Notes under the pieces: generated by a model
The model's database searches: none
Seen by the model: the letters and a program-made list of their open reading frames with translations, nothing else
What the model was told of the DNA's origin: nothing
Assembly (NCBI GenBank): GCA_025935995.1
Contig: JAICUF010000012.1
Span: 1-40,127, forward strand
Source of the DNA: Gemmatimonadales bacterium
GTDB taxonomy: Bacteria; Gemmatimonadota; Gemmatimonadetes; Gemmatimonadales; GWC2-71-9
DNA length: 40,127 bases
Direction: 5' to 3'
Shown: piece by piece, positions 16,320 to 23,266 of the stretch
Layout of the letters: the number at the start of each line of letters is the position of its first letter
How positions within the stretch are numbered: position 1 is the stretch's first letter
Made by a program: the position numbers and the translations under genes

Positions 16320-16823
16320 TCAGCGGGATGCGGAGGACAGGTCGGGCACCGACGCGTAGCTGACGATGCGCCACGCGCCGTCCTTCCGCCGCAGGAGCAG
16401 GTGGTCGGCGGTGCCCACTTCCTCCCGGCCTTCGCCCGCGAGGGGGCGGCGGCGCGTGATCACCCAGGCGCTCGCGAGATCGCCCTGCAGCCGCGTATCG
16501 AGCCGGAAGATGCGCACGGCGATGGCGCGATTGCGATCGCCCGCATAGGTGCGCGCGAGATACTGGTGATACGCATCGGCGCCGCGGAAGTCGCGCCATG
16601 CGGAATCGGGCGCCGCCCGGCGCAGCTCGACGGCGGCGCTGTCCCAGAAGAGCGCCCGGCTGCCCGCCCAGTCGCGCGCGCCGAGGCTCTGATAGTAGGT
16701 CGTGAGCAGCGCGCGGATCGCATCGTCGTCCCGGCGGGTGCCGGTCGGCGTGCGGTCCTCGATGTGACAGCCGGCGAGCAGGCCGGCGACGATGAGCGCG
16801 GCGAAGCGCGGGCGAAGCATCAC
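16320..16823 (-). CDS. SnoaL/NTF2-like lipoprotein
   Basis: 167 residues. Signal peptide with lipobox LLAGC. The mature part begins AIRALLTTYYQSLGARDWAG and ends VGTADHLLLRRKDGAWRIVSYAS, the pattern of the SnoaL/DUF4440 cone-shaped NTF2 fold, which covers both enzymes and ligand-binding proteins. It is six bases upstream of the soluble kinase gene and so probably first in a four-gene transcript with the two kinases and regulator. A periplasmic accessory or sensor role for that system is a guess based on position. Confidence 0.72.
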   Translation of the reverse strand: MMLRPRFAALIVAGLLAGCHIEDRTPTGTRRDDDAIRALLTTYYQSLGARDWAGSRALFWDSAAVELRRAAPDSAWRDFRGADAYHQYLARTYAGDRNRAIAVRIFRLDTRLQGDLASAWVITRRRPLAGEGREEVGTADHLLLRRKDGAWRIVSYASVPDLSSASR

Positions 16824-16878
16824 GATCCCTGGATGGTTGGCGCAGATAAGATACCACGGCCGGCTCCGGACCGGCCCG

Positions 16879-18120
16879 TCAGCCCTCCGCGATCGCCGAA
16901 ATCTCGTGCTCGCCGGCCAGCTCGAAGCGCGCGGTCCGCCCTTCGAGCATCACGCCGTCGAGCTCGACGGCCGACACGCCGGCACCCGGAAGGGTGAACG
17001 AGAGCGTGAGCGGAGCTCCCTGCCGGCGCCGGACGCGCGCGACGAGCCGGCCGGGCCGGCGCCGGATCGAAGCGTCGAGAACGTTGGTGCCCACGCGAAG
17101 CCGGAGCAGCTCGAGGCGGTCCCACGACGGCGGCAATGTGGGCGCGAGGGCCAGCAGGCCACGTGACGCATCGGGCACGGCGCCCCAGAGTCCGCGGATC
17201 GCGCCATCGAGAAAGGACGCGGGCGCCGCGATGGCGGCGCGCTCGGGATCGCCGGGGATCGTCCCCACTGACCAGCCGGACGCGGGCCGGTCGCCCGCGA
17301 TGGCCGGCCCAGGCTCGCCGACCCATCGCTGCCAGGCATCCTCCAGCGCGTTCGGTCCGCTCCGACGCTGGTCGCGCGCCGCCTCCCTGAGCCCGGCGGC
17401 AAGGAGGGCGCGGGCAGCCTCCGGGTCTCCCATGCTGCGGGCGCGCTCGTCGGCGCGGAGCTTGGCCCACTCGAAGGCCCGATTCACGGCAGGATCGGGG
17501 GTGACGACGGTCGCGCCGTACTCGGAAATGACCCGCGCATGCTGCGCGCGCTGGGCGACGAGCCCCGCGAACCCGCGTCGACCCGCGAGATCGAGTGTGC
17601 GCGCCAGGTCGTCCTCATCCCGCGACGCGCCGATCGAGACCCGGAGCGCGCGGGTGCGGTCGGCGCGCCGGATGCTGACGACTCCGCTCGAGTGGGGCGC
17701 GGCTCGCTCCACCATGCCGCCATCGACGCCGATCACGAGCTCCCGGCCCCCGGCGGGTGCCAGCTCCACGGCCAGCTCGCCGTCGGCATCGGTCTCGATT
17801 TCCCAGATGGCGATCGGCAGCTCGAGGGCGGTCAGCCAGCGCTCGCACACGGCGGGTACAGCCGACCGTCGCGTCACGTCCACCGGGCTCACGCTGAGCT
17901 CACCAGACGGCAGGGGCGCGCCATTCAGGCGTACGCTGGCGCCGGCAAGGAGCGGTGCTCCATCGGCGGCGGCCGTCACGAAGCCCCGCCCGGCGCTGAC
18001 CGTCACTGCCACGCGACGCCCGGCCGACGTCCACTCGACGCCGGCCGACGAGGCGAATCTCAGGAGGAGAGAAGAGGCGGCGTCGCTCCAGACGCCGGCG
18101 AACGACGGGAGGATGGCTAT
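16879..18120 (-). CDS. Glycosidase-like protein lacking most of the catalytic barrel; start unclear
   Basis: About 413 residues. The N-terminal 220 residues look like beta-sandwich sequence. Then [17 protein letters not shown] resembles the entry into the six-hairpin barrel of debranching-type and GH78/GH63-like glycosidases. The last 130 residues ([19 protein letters not shown], then [16 protein letters not shown]) resemble the C-terminal jelly-roll of such enzymes. Only about 100 residues link the two parts, where a full barrel of about 350 is usual. Coding-type codon use begins at about 18120, but no ATG, GTG or TTG is there: the first codons are ATA GCC ATC CTC, with the ATA overlapping the SOD stop (ATAG). 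In-frame GTGs exist at 18174 (inside SOD, non-coding codon pattern) and 18012. Remnant or novel short form are both possible. Confidence 0.6.
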   Translation of the reverse strand: MAILPSFAGVWSDAASSLLLRFASSAGVEWTSAGRRVAVTVSAGRGFVTAAADGAPLLAGASVRLNGAPLPSGELSVSPVDVTRRSAVPAVCERWLTALELPIAIWEIETDADGELAVELAPAGGRELVIGVDGGMVERAAPHSSGVVSIRRADRTRALRVSIGASRDEDDLARTLDLAGRRGFAGLVAQRAQHARVISEYGATVVTPDPAVNRAFEWAKLRADERARSMGDPEAARALLAAGLREAARDQRRSGPNALEDAWQRWVGEPGPAIAGDRPASGWSVGTIPGDPERAAIAAPASFLDGAIRGLWGAVPDASRGLLALAPTLPPSWDRLELLRLRVGTNVLDASIRRRPGRLVARVRRRQGAPLTLSFTLPGAGVSAVELDGVMLEGRTARFELAGEHEISAIAEG

Positions 18121-18731
18121 CCGCGGCCCTGCTCGAAGCGCCGGCCGACTTCGGTCCAGTTGACCACATTCCACCAGGCGGCGACGTAGTCGGGACGACG
18201 GTTCTGGTACTTCAGGTAGTACGCGTGTTCCCAGACGTCGCAGCCCAGCACCGGCGTCTTGCCCGACATGAGCGGGCTGTCCTGGTTCGGCGTGCTCTCG
18301 ATCGCGAGGCCGCCGCCCTTGGCCATCGTGAGCCAGCCCCACCCGCTGCCGAAGCGGCCGCCGCACGCCTTCGCGAACTGCTCCTTGAACGGCGTCAGGC
18401 CGCCGAAGGTCTGGTCGATCGCCTGCTTGAGCGCCCCCTCCGGCTCGCGCGCGCCGCCCGGCCGCATGATCTCCCAGAAGAAGGTGTGGTTGGCGTGGCC
18501 GCCGCCGTTGTTGCGTACCGGCGTCCGGATCGGCTCCGGAAGCGCATCAATGTTGGCGATCAGCTGTTCCACCGGCTTGGTCTGGAGATCGGCGTGGCCT
18601 TCGAGGGCGGCGTTCAGGTTGGTCACGTACGCCTGGTGGTGCTTGTCGTGATGGATCCGCATCGTCTGCTCGTCGATCGACGGCTCGAGCGCATTGTAGT
18701 CGTACGGCAGCGGCGGGAGTGTGTAGGCCAT
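18117..18731 (-). CDS. sodA: Superoxide dismutase, Fe/Mn family
   Basis: 204 residues, normal length. Converts superoxide to peroxide and oxygen. Metal ligands are visible: His27 in [12 protein letters not shown], His82 in [14 protein letters not shown], and the Asp and His of [12 protein letters not shown]. Active-site aromatic residues are in GSGWGWLTM. The absence of a signal peptide indicates a cytosolic enzyme. Sequence around NHTFFW and DVWEHAYY leans to the Mn-type or cambialistic group, but metal choice cannot be set by eye. The stop overlaps the start region of the next leftward gene. Confidence 0.95.
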   Translation of the reverse strand: MAYTLPPLPYDYNALEPSIDEQTMRIHHDKHHQAYVTNLNAALEGHADLQTKPVEQLIANIDALPEPIRTPVRNNGGGHANHTFFWEIMRPGGAREPEGALKQAIDQTFGGLTPFKEQFAKACGGRFGSGWGWLTMAKGGGLAIESTPNQDSPLMSGKTPVLGCDVWEHAYYLKYQNRRPDYVAAWWNVVNWTEVGRRFEQGRG

Positions 18732-18953
18732 GTCGGTGCTCCTCGGTGGTAGTCGCGGCGAAATATGGGAACGGCCGCGCGCGTAATCAACGATCGCGCT
18801 CGTCGCGCACGCCGCGGAGTCCCGACGAGGGGCCCGCGTTCCCGGCCGCCTGGCCGAGATCCGGAGCACCACGAGCGGCGCCGCGCACGTGATCGCCGTG
18901 GCGACGACGGCGTGCGCGACCGGGCCCCAGCCGCGGAAACCACCAGGCGCCGG
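18732..18953. other. Gap between SOD and the membrane-protein gene
   Basis: 222 bases with no assigned gene. The SOD ribosome-binding site (GAGGAGC, complement of about 18739-18745) lies next to the SOD start. The stretch keeps strong GC in third positions in the same minus-strand frame as the upstream membrane protein, past that protein's stop, and includes a helix-like segment ([18 protein letters not shown]). No start codon suits it. A GTG at 18957 overlapping the stop opens a 56-residue Arg-rich frame to 18787, which looks non-coding. Confidence 0.3.
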
Positions 18954-20138
18954 TCACGCGGGCTCCGTCGCGGGGCGGTGCAACGCCAGCAGCACGGTGA
19001 GGAGCGTCGCGAGCACCGCGTAGACCACCTCGGCCCGAAGCACGGATGCCAGCGCCAGCGCGCCGCCCGCGGCGGTCGCGGCCCACAGCAGCGCCGACAC
19101 CGCCCAACCCGCCTTGGGCGCAGCGGTGATGCCGGCCGCCCAGTCGCGTCGCATGACTCCGATCACCGCTGCCGCGGCGAGGAGCCACGGCGCCGTCGCG
19201 GCACCCGTGACGGCACCGAGCCACGCCCACCCGGCGATGGCCTCCCCGGTGTCGCCCGCGACCGCGGCGTGCACGAGGCCGACCACGCCGAGCGGGACGA
19301 GCACGGTCCGCCAGTCGATGAGTCCCGACGGGACGGCAACGCCGAGCCGAACGAGCACCGCGACGCCGGCAATAAGCAGCAGCGGCGAACCGAACCGTCG
19401 CATCGGCCAGAGGCCAAAAAGCATCAGCGCCCCCGCCGCGAGCAGCGGCGCCGCGAGCGATTCGGCTGCGGGACTGAGCGGGACGGCGGGAAGGGCCGAC
19501 ACGGCGAGGCCGACCGGACCCGCGACCCTGTGCACGAACCAGAGGAACGGCAGGAGCCCGGCGGCCGCGAGCGCGGCGGACACGGGGGCGAGCACCGCGC
19601 CGGCGACGAGCGCGCCCGCGATGATGAGCCAGATGTTGGGCGCCGCGGCTGCGGTGGCCAGCCCGGCAAATGCGAGGAGGATCTTCCAGCCGGCGGGCGG
19701 CGGCTCGGTCGGCCCCCCCGAACGCGGTGGACGACGCCCGCCGGAAAGCGCCCGGCTCAGCACTGCACCGATCCCGAGGACTGCCGCAGCCGCGGCGACG
19801 GCGGCCAGCGTGGCCCCGGCGAGCAGCCAGCGCTCACGAACCGCAAGGGCCAGCGCCAGCACTGCGAGCGCCGCGGCCGACAGCCGCCTGCCACTGCGCC
19901 AGCCATGCAGCGCGGCAACAAGGATTGCGAAGACCCCCGCGAGGATGAGCCCGCTATCGATCGCCGCAGCCGGCCCAGCCGCCGGAGCGCCGCCCGGCGC
20001 AGGGCCGACCGCCGCGCTCGCGACGCCGAGGGCAAGAGTGGCGACGCCCGCCGCCACGATACCGCCCGCCCTCGTTCGGCTGAGGCACGAACCGCACGCG
20101 GCGATGGCGGCCATGAGCCCGACGTCCACGCTGTCCAT
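18954..20138 (-). CDS. Multi-pass membrane protein of unknown function
   Basis: 394 residues, Ala/Val/Leu-rich, with about 11-13 predicted membrane segments and short charged loops. The longest loop (about 128-150, SGGRRPPRSGGPTEPPPAG) is cytoplasmic by the positive-inside rule. No cofactor or transport motif was recognised; the general look, with a conserved-looking LPFLWFVHRVAGPVG in the middle, is loosely like proton-translocating antiporter-type subunits, but this is weak. The start is ATG at 20138. It has no obvious partner: PEP-CTERM gene upstream, SOD downstream. Confidence 0.6.
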   Translation of the reverse strand: MDSVDVGLMAAIAACGSCLSRTRAGGIVAAGVATLALGVASAAVGPAPGGAPAAGPAAAIDSGLILAGVFAILVAALHGWRSGRRLSAAALAVLALALAVRERWLLAGATLAAVAAAAAVLGIGAVLSRALSGGRRPPRSGGPTEPPPAGWKILLAFAGLATAAAAPNIWLIIAGALVAGAVLAPVSAALAAAGLLPFLWFVHRVAGPVGLAVSALPAVPLSPAAESLAAPLLAAGALMLFGLWPMRRFGSPLLLIAGVAVLVRLGVAVPSGLIDWRTVLVPLGVVGLVHAAVAGDTGEAIAGWAWLGAVTGAATAPWLLAAAAVIGVMRRDWAAGITAAPKAGWAVSALLWAATAAGGALALASVLRAEVVYAVLATLLTVLLALHRPATEPA

Positions 20139-20170
20139 GGCTGGAGTCTACCCGTGACACCGCCCTGTCC

Positions 20171-20201
20171 CAAACGAAACGCGCCCCCGTGAGGGGGCGC
20201 G
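20171..20201 (-). terminator. Intrinsic terminator after the PEP-CTERM gene
   Basis: Read leftward: stem CGCGCCCCC with GGGGGCGCG (20193-20201 pairing with 20180-20188), four-base loop, then TTTCGTTTG (complement of 20171-20179). It lies 22 bases past the PEP-CTERM stop. Confidence 0.8.
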
Positions 20202-20222
20202 TCGGAAGCCGGGAGGTGCGGA

Positions 20223-20732
20223 CTACCGGCTGCGCCGCCGCCGGAAGCTCATCGCCCCAAGGCTCGAGAGGCCGGTGCCGACGAGGAGCAGCGAGGCCGG
20301 TTCCGGGGTGACGGTCGTCGCGTCCGGAATCACGACATTGGGCTGATCCGGATTCACGATGTCGTGCACCCCGCCGTCGTCGTGCACGCCGCCGTTATCG
20401 CCGCCGGGGCCGTCCTGGCCGGGGATCGTCGGGTCATCGATCAGGCCGTCGTCGTCGGAACCATGGCCGTCCAGCAGGAAGGCCGCGACGACGCCCAGCA
20501 GGACGGCGCCACCGGCCGCATAGAGGCGGTTGTCGCTGCCGCCGGGAACGAGCGCGGCCCCGCTCGAGTCGCGGCCGGGCCGGTGCCCGTCGATCGCGCG
20601 CGCCATCGTCTGGAAGTACGCCGCGTTGTCGGACAGCATGCCGAGCGCGTGGTCCAGGGGCGCCGCGTGCATTGGCCGTGCGGACAGGATCGTGGCCACG
20701 GCGACGAGCGCCGCAGCAGTACGGGATCGCAT
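20223..20732 (-). CDS. PEP-CTERM sorted exported protein
   Basis: 169 residues. A signal peptide (about 1-23, ending ARPMHA|AP) and a C-terminal PEP-CTERM signal: TPEPASLLLVGTGLSSLGA then an Arg-rich tail FRRRRSR. PEP-CTERM proteins are cut by an exosortase and usually released to the surface or exopolysaccharide layer. The core has a hydrophobic stretch at about 70-87 and an Asp/Gly-rich region (about 88-128, LDGHGSDDDGLIDDP and DNGGVHDDGGVHD) that may bind calcium. No exosortase is in the window. A sigma-54-type promoter lies upstream and a strong terminator downstream, so it is a single-gene unit. Confidence 0.85.
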   Translation of the reverse strand: MRSRTAAALVAVATILSARPMHAAPLDHALGMLSDNAAYFQTMARAIDGHRPGRDSSGAALVPGGSDNRLYAAGGAVLLGVVAAFLLDGHGSDDDGLIDDPTIPGQDGPGGDNGGVHDDGGVHDIVNPDQPNVVIPDATTVTPEPASLLLVGTGLSSLGAMSFRRRRSR

Positions 20733-20765
20733 AGGCCATCTCTGATGGAGGTGGCCGCGTCATGG

Positions 20766-20780
20766 GCAAGGGTCGGACCA
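20766..20780 (-). promoter_or_regulatory. Sigma-54-type (-24/-12) promoter of the PEP-CTERM gene
   Basis: Read leftward the sequence is TGGTCCGACCCTTGC. Against the RpoN consensus TGGCACGNNNNTTGC it matches 9 of 11 fixed positions, with GG and GC at the required spacing. The -12 element is about 34 bases from the ATG at 20732, leaving a leader of about 20 bases. PEP-CTERM genes in other bacteria are known to be driven by RpoN with the PrsK/PrsR pair, so the placement is meaningful. A five-base hairpin (20736-20748) overlaps the weak ribosome-binding site. Confidence 0.6.
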
Positions 20781-20953
20781 GCAGCGGGAACACGGTAGAG
20801 CCGCGTCGCGCAAGACATTCATTTCAATGGTGTTGGAAGAGTGACGCGAGAATCGAGATGAGGTGGGGCGGGTTCCCGGCTCCCTCAAATCCTGAGGGTC
20901 GGGAGCGGCACCGTGTTGTGGGTCACCTACAGGCGGAGCCCGGTCGGGGCGCT

Positions 20954-21196
20954 TCAGTCCCCCGCCCGGCCCCGTCGGTCGGTGTCCGCCGCGGATCGGG
21001 CCGGACCGCCGCGGAACTCGAAGTGCCGCTCATCGAGGACGCGCTCGACGTGCTGGATGCCGGCATGCGACGCGGCGTCCGGACGGGTCAGGAAATACTC
21101 GGCGACGCGAGCCGCGGGATGCCAGACCCCCGCCTCGAGTCCCGGATAGATCTCGGCAAACTCCGGCTTGAGTCGCGCCTCCCGGTGGGGCGCCAC
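20954..21196 (-). CDS. Small EARLKP-motif protein, tandem copy 2
   Basis: 80 residues, no family recognised. Residues 5-14 (REARLKPEFA), then YPGLEAGVW and AARVAE, and near the end RVLDERHFEFRGGPA, match the neighbouring upstream gene almost residue for residue; the middle (about 34-50) diverges. It starts with GTG at 21196, eight bases after the stop of copy 1, with GGAGCTGAGG upstream. The Arg/Asp-rich tail after residue 66 is unlike copy 1. No signal peptide or membrane segment; probably a small cytosolic protein. Confidence 0.65.
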   Translation of the reverse strand: MAPHREARLKPEFAEIYPGLEAGVWHPAARVAEYFLTRPDAASHAGIQHVERVLDERHFEFRGGPARSAADTDRRGRAGD

Positions 21197-21204
21197 GCCG
21201 CGCC

Positions 21205-21477
21205 TCAGCTCCAGGTTCCGCGCGTGCGCTGATCCGGCTGCGCGGCCCGCATTCCGCGGTCGCGCACGAGATGCGGCGCACCCGACGCCGGTCCGCCGCG
21301 GAATTCGAAGTGCCGCTCATCGAGCACGCGGCGCAGGACGTCGCCCTCCGGGTCCTTCCGCGCCAGATTGGCGAGCGTCTCGGCCACGTGCGCGGCGAGC
21401 AGCCACACACCCGCCGCGACGTCGGGGTACAAACCGGCGAACTCCGGCTTGAGGCGGGCCTCCCGCGGCGCGCTCAC
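21205..21477 (-). CDS. Small EARLKP-motif protein, tandem copy 1
   Basis: 90 residues, no family recognised. Shared motif: REARLKPEFA (5-14), YP-x5-GVW (17-25), VAE (31-33) and RVLDERHFEFRGGPA (50-64). Aligns with copy 2 without gaps over the first 33 residues. Starts at GTG 21477; no strong ribosome-binding site precedes it, but no other standard start is in frame. The DNA encoding the DERHFEF segment is also nearly identical between copies (around 21010-21040 and 21293-21323), which points to recent duplication. Divergent from the related larger gene at 21649. Confidence 0.65.
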   Translation of the reverse strand: MSAPREARLKPEFAGLYPDVAAGVWLLAAHVAETLANLARKDPEGDVLRRVLDERHFEFRGGPASGAPHLVRDRGMRAAQPDQRTRGTWS

Positions 21478-21648
21478 GGGGAGGCCGGCGCCGGCCGGCA
21501 GGATGGGAACGGCGGTAAGCTGCGCACGAACTACTCCGGGGTTGGTCGCCGCGTCGCGGCGGACGATGGGAATGAAAAAAGCTGGCGCGCCGGTCGCGCC
21601 GGGGCAAGTACGCTAAGTTGCACCGATCGAAATCGGCTTGGAGCGGAA
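21478..21648. promoter_or_regulatory. Divergent control region between EARLKP-family genes
   Basis: 171 bases between copy 1 (leftward) and the 207-residue protein (rightward). It contains a leftward intrinsic terminator (21575-21600), and a small inverted repeat CCGAT-CGAA-ATCGG at 21623-21636 just before the rightward ribosome-binding site (TTGGAGCGGA). Promoters for both directions should be here, but no clear -35/-10 pair is visible. Confidence 0.4.
21575..21600 (-). terminator. Leftward intrinsic terminator or attenuator ahead of copy 1
   Basis: Read leftward: stem GGCGCG/CGCGCC (21595-21600 with 21584-21589), five-base loop, then AGC and six Ts (complement of 21575-21580). It is the most canonical T-run terminator in this part of the window. 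It could stop transcripts of the receiver gene that run antisense through the 21649 gene, or act as a leader attenuator for copy 1. Confidence 0.65.
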
Positions 21649-22272
21649 GTGGACGGATTTCCTGGATCGAGACTGCGAGCGCGGCTGCGCCCGGATGCTC
21701 CGGAGGTAGCGGGTCTCCGGCCCGGCGCATGGTACGACGTCTTCGGCGGTGAGGCCGCGCGGCTCGCGCCGGGGGGCATCGTCCTCCTGCGGCCGGAGGA
21801 TGCCCTTCGCGAAGACCCATCAAGTTACGTGCCGGTGCCCCGAAGCCTGCTCGAGCTCGGCGGCTCCGACGGGGGCCGGCATTTCATCGATTGCGATGGG
21901 CGCCGCTGGCTCGCGGCCCTCCTGCCCGAATCGGCCGAGCCCGATGCGGCACGGCGACTGCGCCTCGTATGCCAGGACGGCCGCTATTTCCTCGTCCCGG
22001 AATTCGCGAGGACCAGTCTCGACGCTCTCCTCGATACCGAGCTCCTCGAGCTCGTCGAGCTCCACCTGCGTGAGGCGCCGCCCCCGGGCGGGCTGCGGTC
22101 GGAGGCGCGCGTGAAGCCCGCGTTCGCATGGGGATACCGCATGCTGGAGCCCGACGCGTGGTATCTGGTGGACCCCCGCTGGACGACCGACCTCGCGCTC
22201 GTCCTCGTCACCGTGGACGGCGACCGGGTGGTCGACGCCGGGCACTTCGACCTGCAGACCTTCCTCGACTGA
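21649..22272 (+). CDS. 207-residue protein carrying the EARLKP motif at its C-terminus
   Basis: 207 residues, no family recognised, no signal peptide or helix-spanning segment. The C-terminal 56 residues follow the pattern of the two small divergent proteins: EARVKPAFA (152-160), then a Tyr, EPDAW, and RVVDAGHFDLQTF ending at the C-terminus. The N-terminus has a weaker echo, RARLRP (10-15) and LRPGAWYDV (23-31). Between lie about 110 residues with GGIVLLRPEDAL, GGRHFIDCDGRRWLAALLP and an acidic Leu-rich helix. Start GTG at 21649 with GGAGCGGA before it. Converges with the receiver gene, three bases between stops. Confidence 0.65.
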   Translation: MDGFPGSRLRARLRPDAPEVAGLRPGAWYDVFGGEAARLAPGGIVLLRPEDALREDPSSYVPVPRSLLELGGSDGGRHFIDCDGRRWLAALLPESAEPDAARRLRLVCQDGRYFLVPEFARTSLDALLDTELLELVELHLREAPPPGGLRSEARVKPAFAWGYRMLEPDAWYLVDPRWTTDLALVLVTVDGDRVVDAGHFDLQTFLD

Positions 22273-22275
22273 CGG

Positions 22276-22659
22276 CTAGGCGTCGACGCCTTCGCGCGTG
22301 TCGAGCAGCTCGCGCACGCGATCGCAGAGCGTGCGCATCTCGAAGGGCTTCGCGAGGAACGGCTCGGGGGCCGGCTCGGTGCCGCGCGGATAGCCGGAAA
22401 TGAAGAGGACGGGAATGGCGGGGAAGCGCCGGCGCAGCGCGGCGGCGAGGACGATGCCGTCGGTGTGCGGCATCCTGACGTCGGTGACCAGCAGATCGAT
22501 CCGGGCGTCCTGCGTGAAGAGGCCGAGCGCCTCGAGGCCGTCGGTCGCCTCGATCACCCGGTACCCCTCCCGCTCGAGCGCGCGGCTGGCGAGCCGGCGA
22601 ACCTGTGGCTCGTCGTCGACCACGAGAATGGTCGCCGGGCGCGGCGAAGCGTGGGTCAT
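22276..22659 (-). CDS. Stand-alone receiver-domain protein (CheY-like)
   Basis: 127 residues, one receiver domain and nothing else. Acidic pair Asp15-Asp16 in LVVDDEPQ, phospho-acceptor Asp60 in LLVTDVRMPHTDG, Ser in LFISGYPRG and Lys in FLAKPFEM. The sequence style (SGYPRG, AKPF) is typical of receivers found with hybrid kinases. With no output domain it must act by protein contact, or in a phosphorelay. No kinase is adjacent; the kinases at 12.7-16.3 kb have their own regulator. Confidence 0.92.
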   Translation of the reverse strand: MTHASPRPATILVVDDEPQVRRLASRALEREGYRVIEATDGLEALGLFTQDARIDLLVTDVRMPHTDGIVLAAALRRRFPAIPVLFISGYPRGTEPAPEPFLAKPFEMRTLCDRVRELLDTREGVDA

Positions 22660-22728
22660 GAGCCCGGTAAGATACCCGGCGCCGCCCCAACCGGAAGTGA
22701 GCGCATGTGCGGGAGGAACGACGGAGAA

Positions 22729-22801
<73 letters not shown>

Positions 22802-22813
22802 GTCACACGGGAT

Positions 22814-22841
22814 AAACTAGTGTCGCGCCGTTCCGGCGCAA
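22814..22841 (-). promoter_or_regulatory. Possible promoter of tRNA-Ala
   Basis: Read leftward: TTGCGC (complement of 22836-22841), 16 bases, TAGTTT (complement of 22814-22819), about a dozen bases before the tRNA 5' end. The -35 part overlaps a GCGCC/GGCGC hairpin that follows the protease-partner gene's position. Weak match, position is right. Confidence 0.3.
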
Positions 22842-22849
22842 ACCGTGGA

Positions 22850-23266
22850 TCACTCGGACGCGGGCGGCACCACTCGCAGGGCGTAGCCCGCGAGGCCCTG
22901 CTGCTCGAAGCTCGCGCGGGACGCCGCCTGCCCGATCGTGGCGCGGTAGGCCGCGGCCCGCCGCGTGTCGGCGACATGCAGCTTGAGCAGCGCGCCGGCG
23001 CCGATGTCGCCCGTCACCAGCACCCGCGCCGTCACCGTATCGGGAATCACCGAAAAGATCTGGTAGCCCGGGGAGGCGGCCTCGACCGACCTGACGGGCG
23101 CACCCGAGACGGTGAGCAGCACGGCGCCGTCGTCGGTACGAGGGGTGACCAGCTCGAGGGTCAGCACGCCCGGCACGGGTCCGCTCGGCTCGGTGCCGTG
23201 ATCGCCGCCGCAGCCCGCGGCGGAGCCCGCGAGCGAAAGCGCCAGGACCAGGCGCACCCGTGTCAT
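22850..23266 (-). CDS. Small secreted lipoprotein paired with the M6 protease
   Basis: 138 residues. Lipoprotein signal with cysteine in SAAGCGG. The mature part alternates strand-like segments (VLTLELVTP, GAVLLTVSGAPV, ARVLVTGDIGAGALLKLHVAD) and ends in AGYALRVVPP, suggesting one beta-sandwich domain; similar layouts occur in cohesin-like or carbohydrate-binding modules, but no family is certain. Its ATG overlaps the protease stop (ATGA), so the two are made together. An anchor or binding partner for the dockerin-like tail of the protease is a reasonable but untested idea. Confidence 0.65.
   Translation of the reverse strand: MTRVRLVLALSLAGSAAGCGGDHGTEPSGPVPGVLTLELVTPRTDDGAVLLTVSGAPVRSVEAASPGYQIFSVIPDTVTARVLVTGDIGAGALLKLHVADTRRAAAYRATIGQAASRASFEQQGLAGYALRVVPPASE

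Noticed and set aside
18787-18957. 56-residue leftward frame with a GTGA overlap to the membrane-protein gene
   Set aside because: Arg/Gly-rich product with poor codon bias compared with the other frame; the overlap alone is not enough.
22276-22659. Lone receiver as partner of the two-kinase operon
   Set aside because: It lies 6 kb away, and that operon has its own OmpR-type regulator; nothing in the sequence links them.
22820-22845. GCGCC/GGCGC hairpin between tRNA-Ala and the lipoprotein gene as a terminator
   Set aside because: No T-run follows on either strand; it overlaps the likely tRNA promoter instead.
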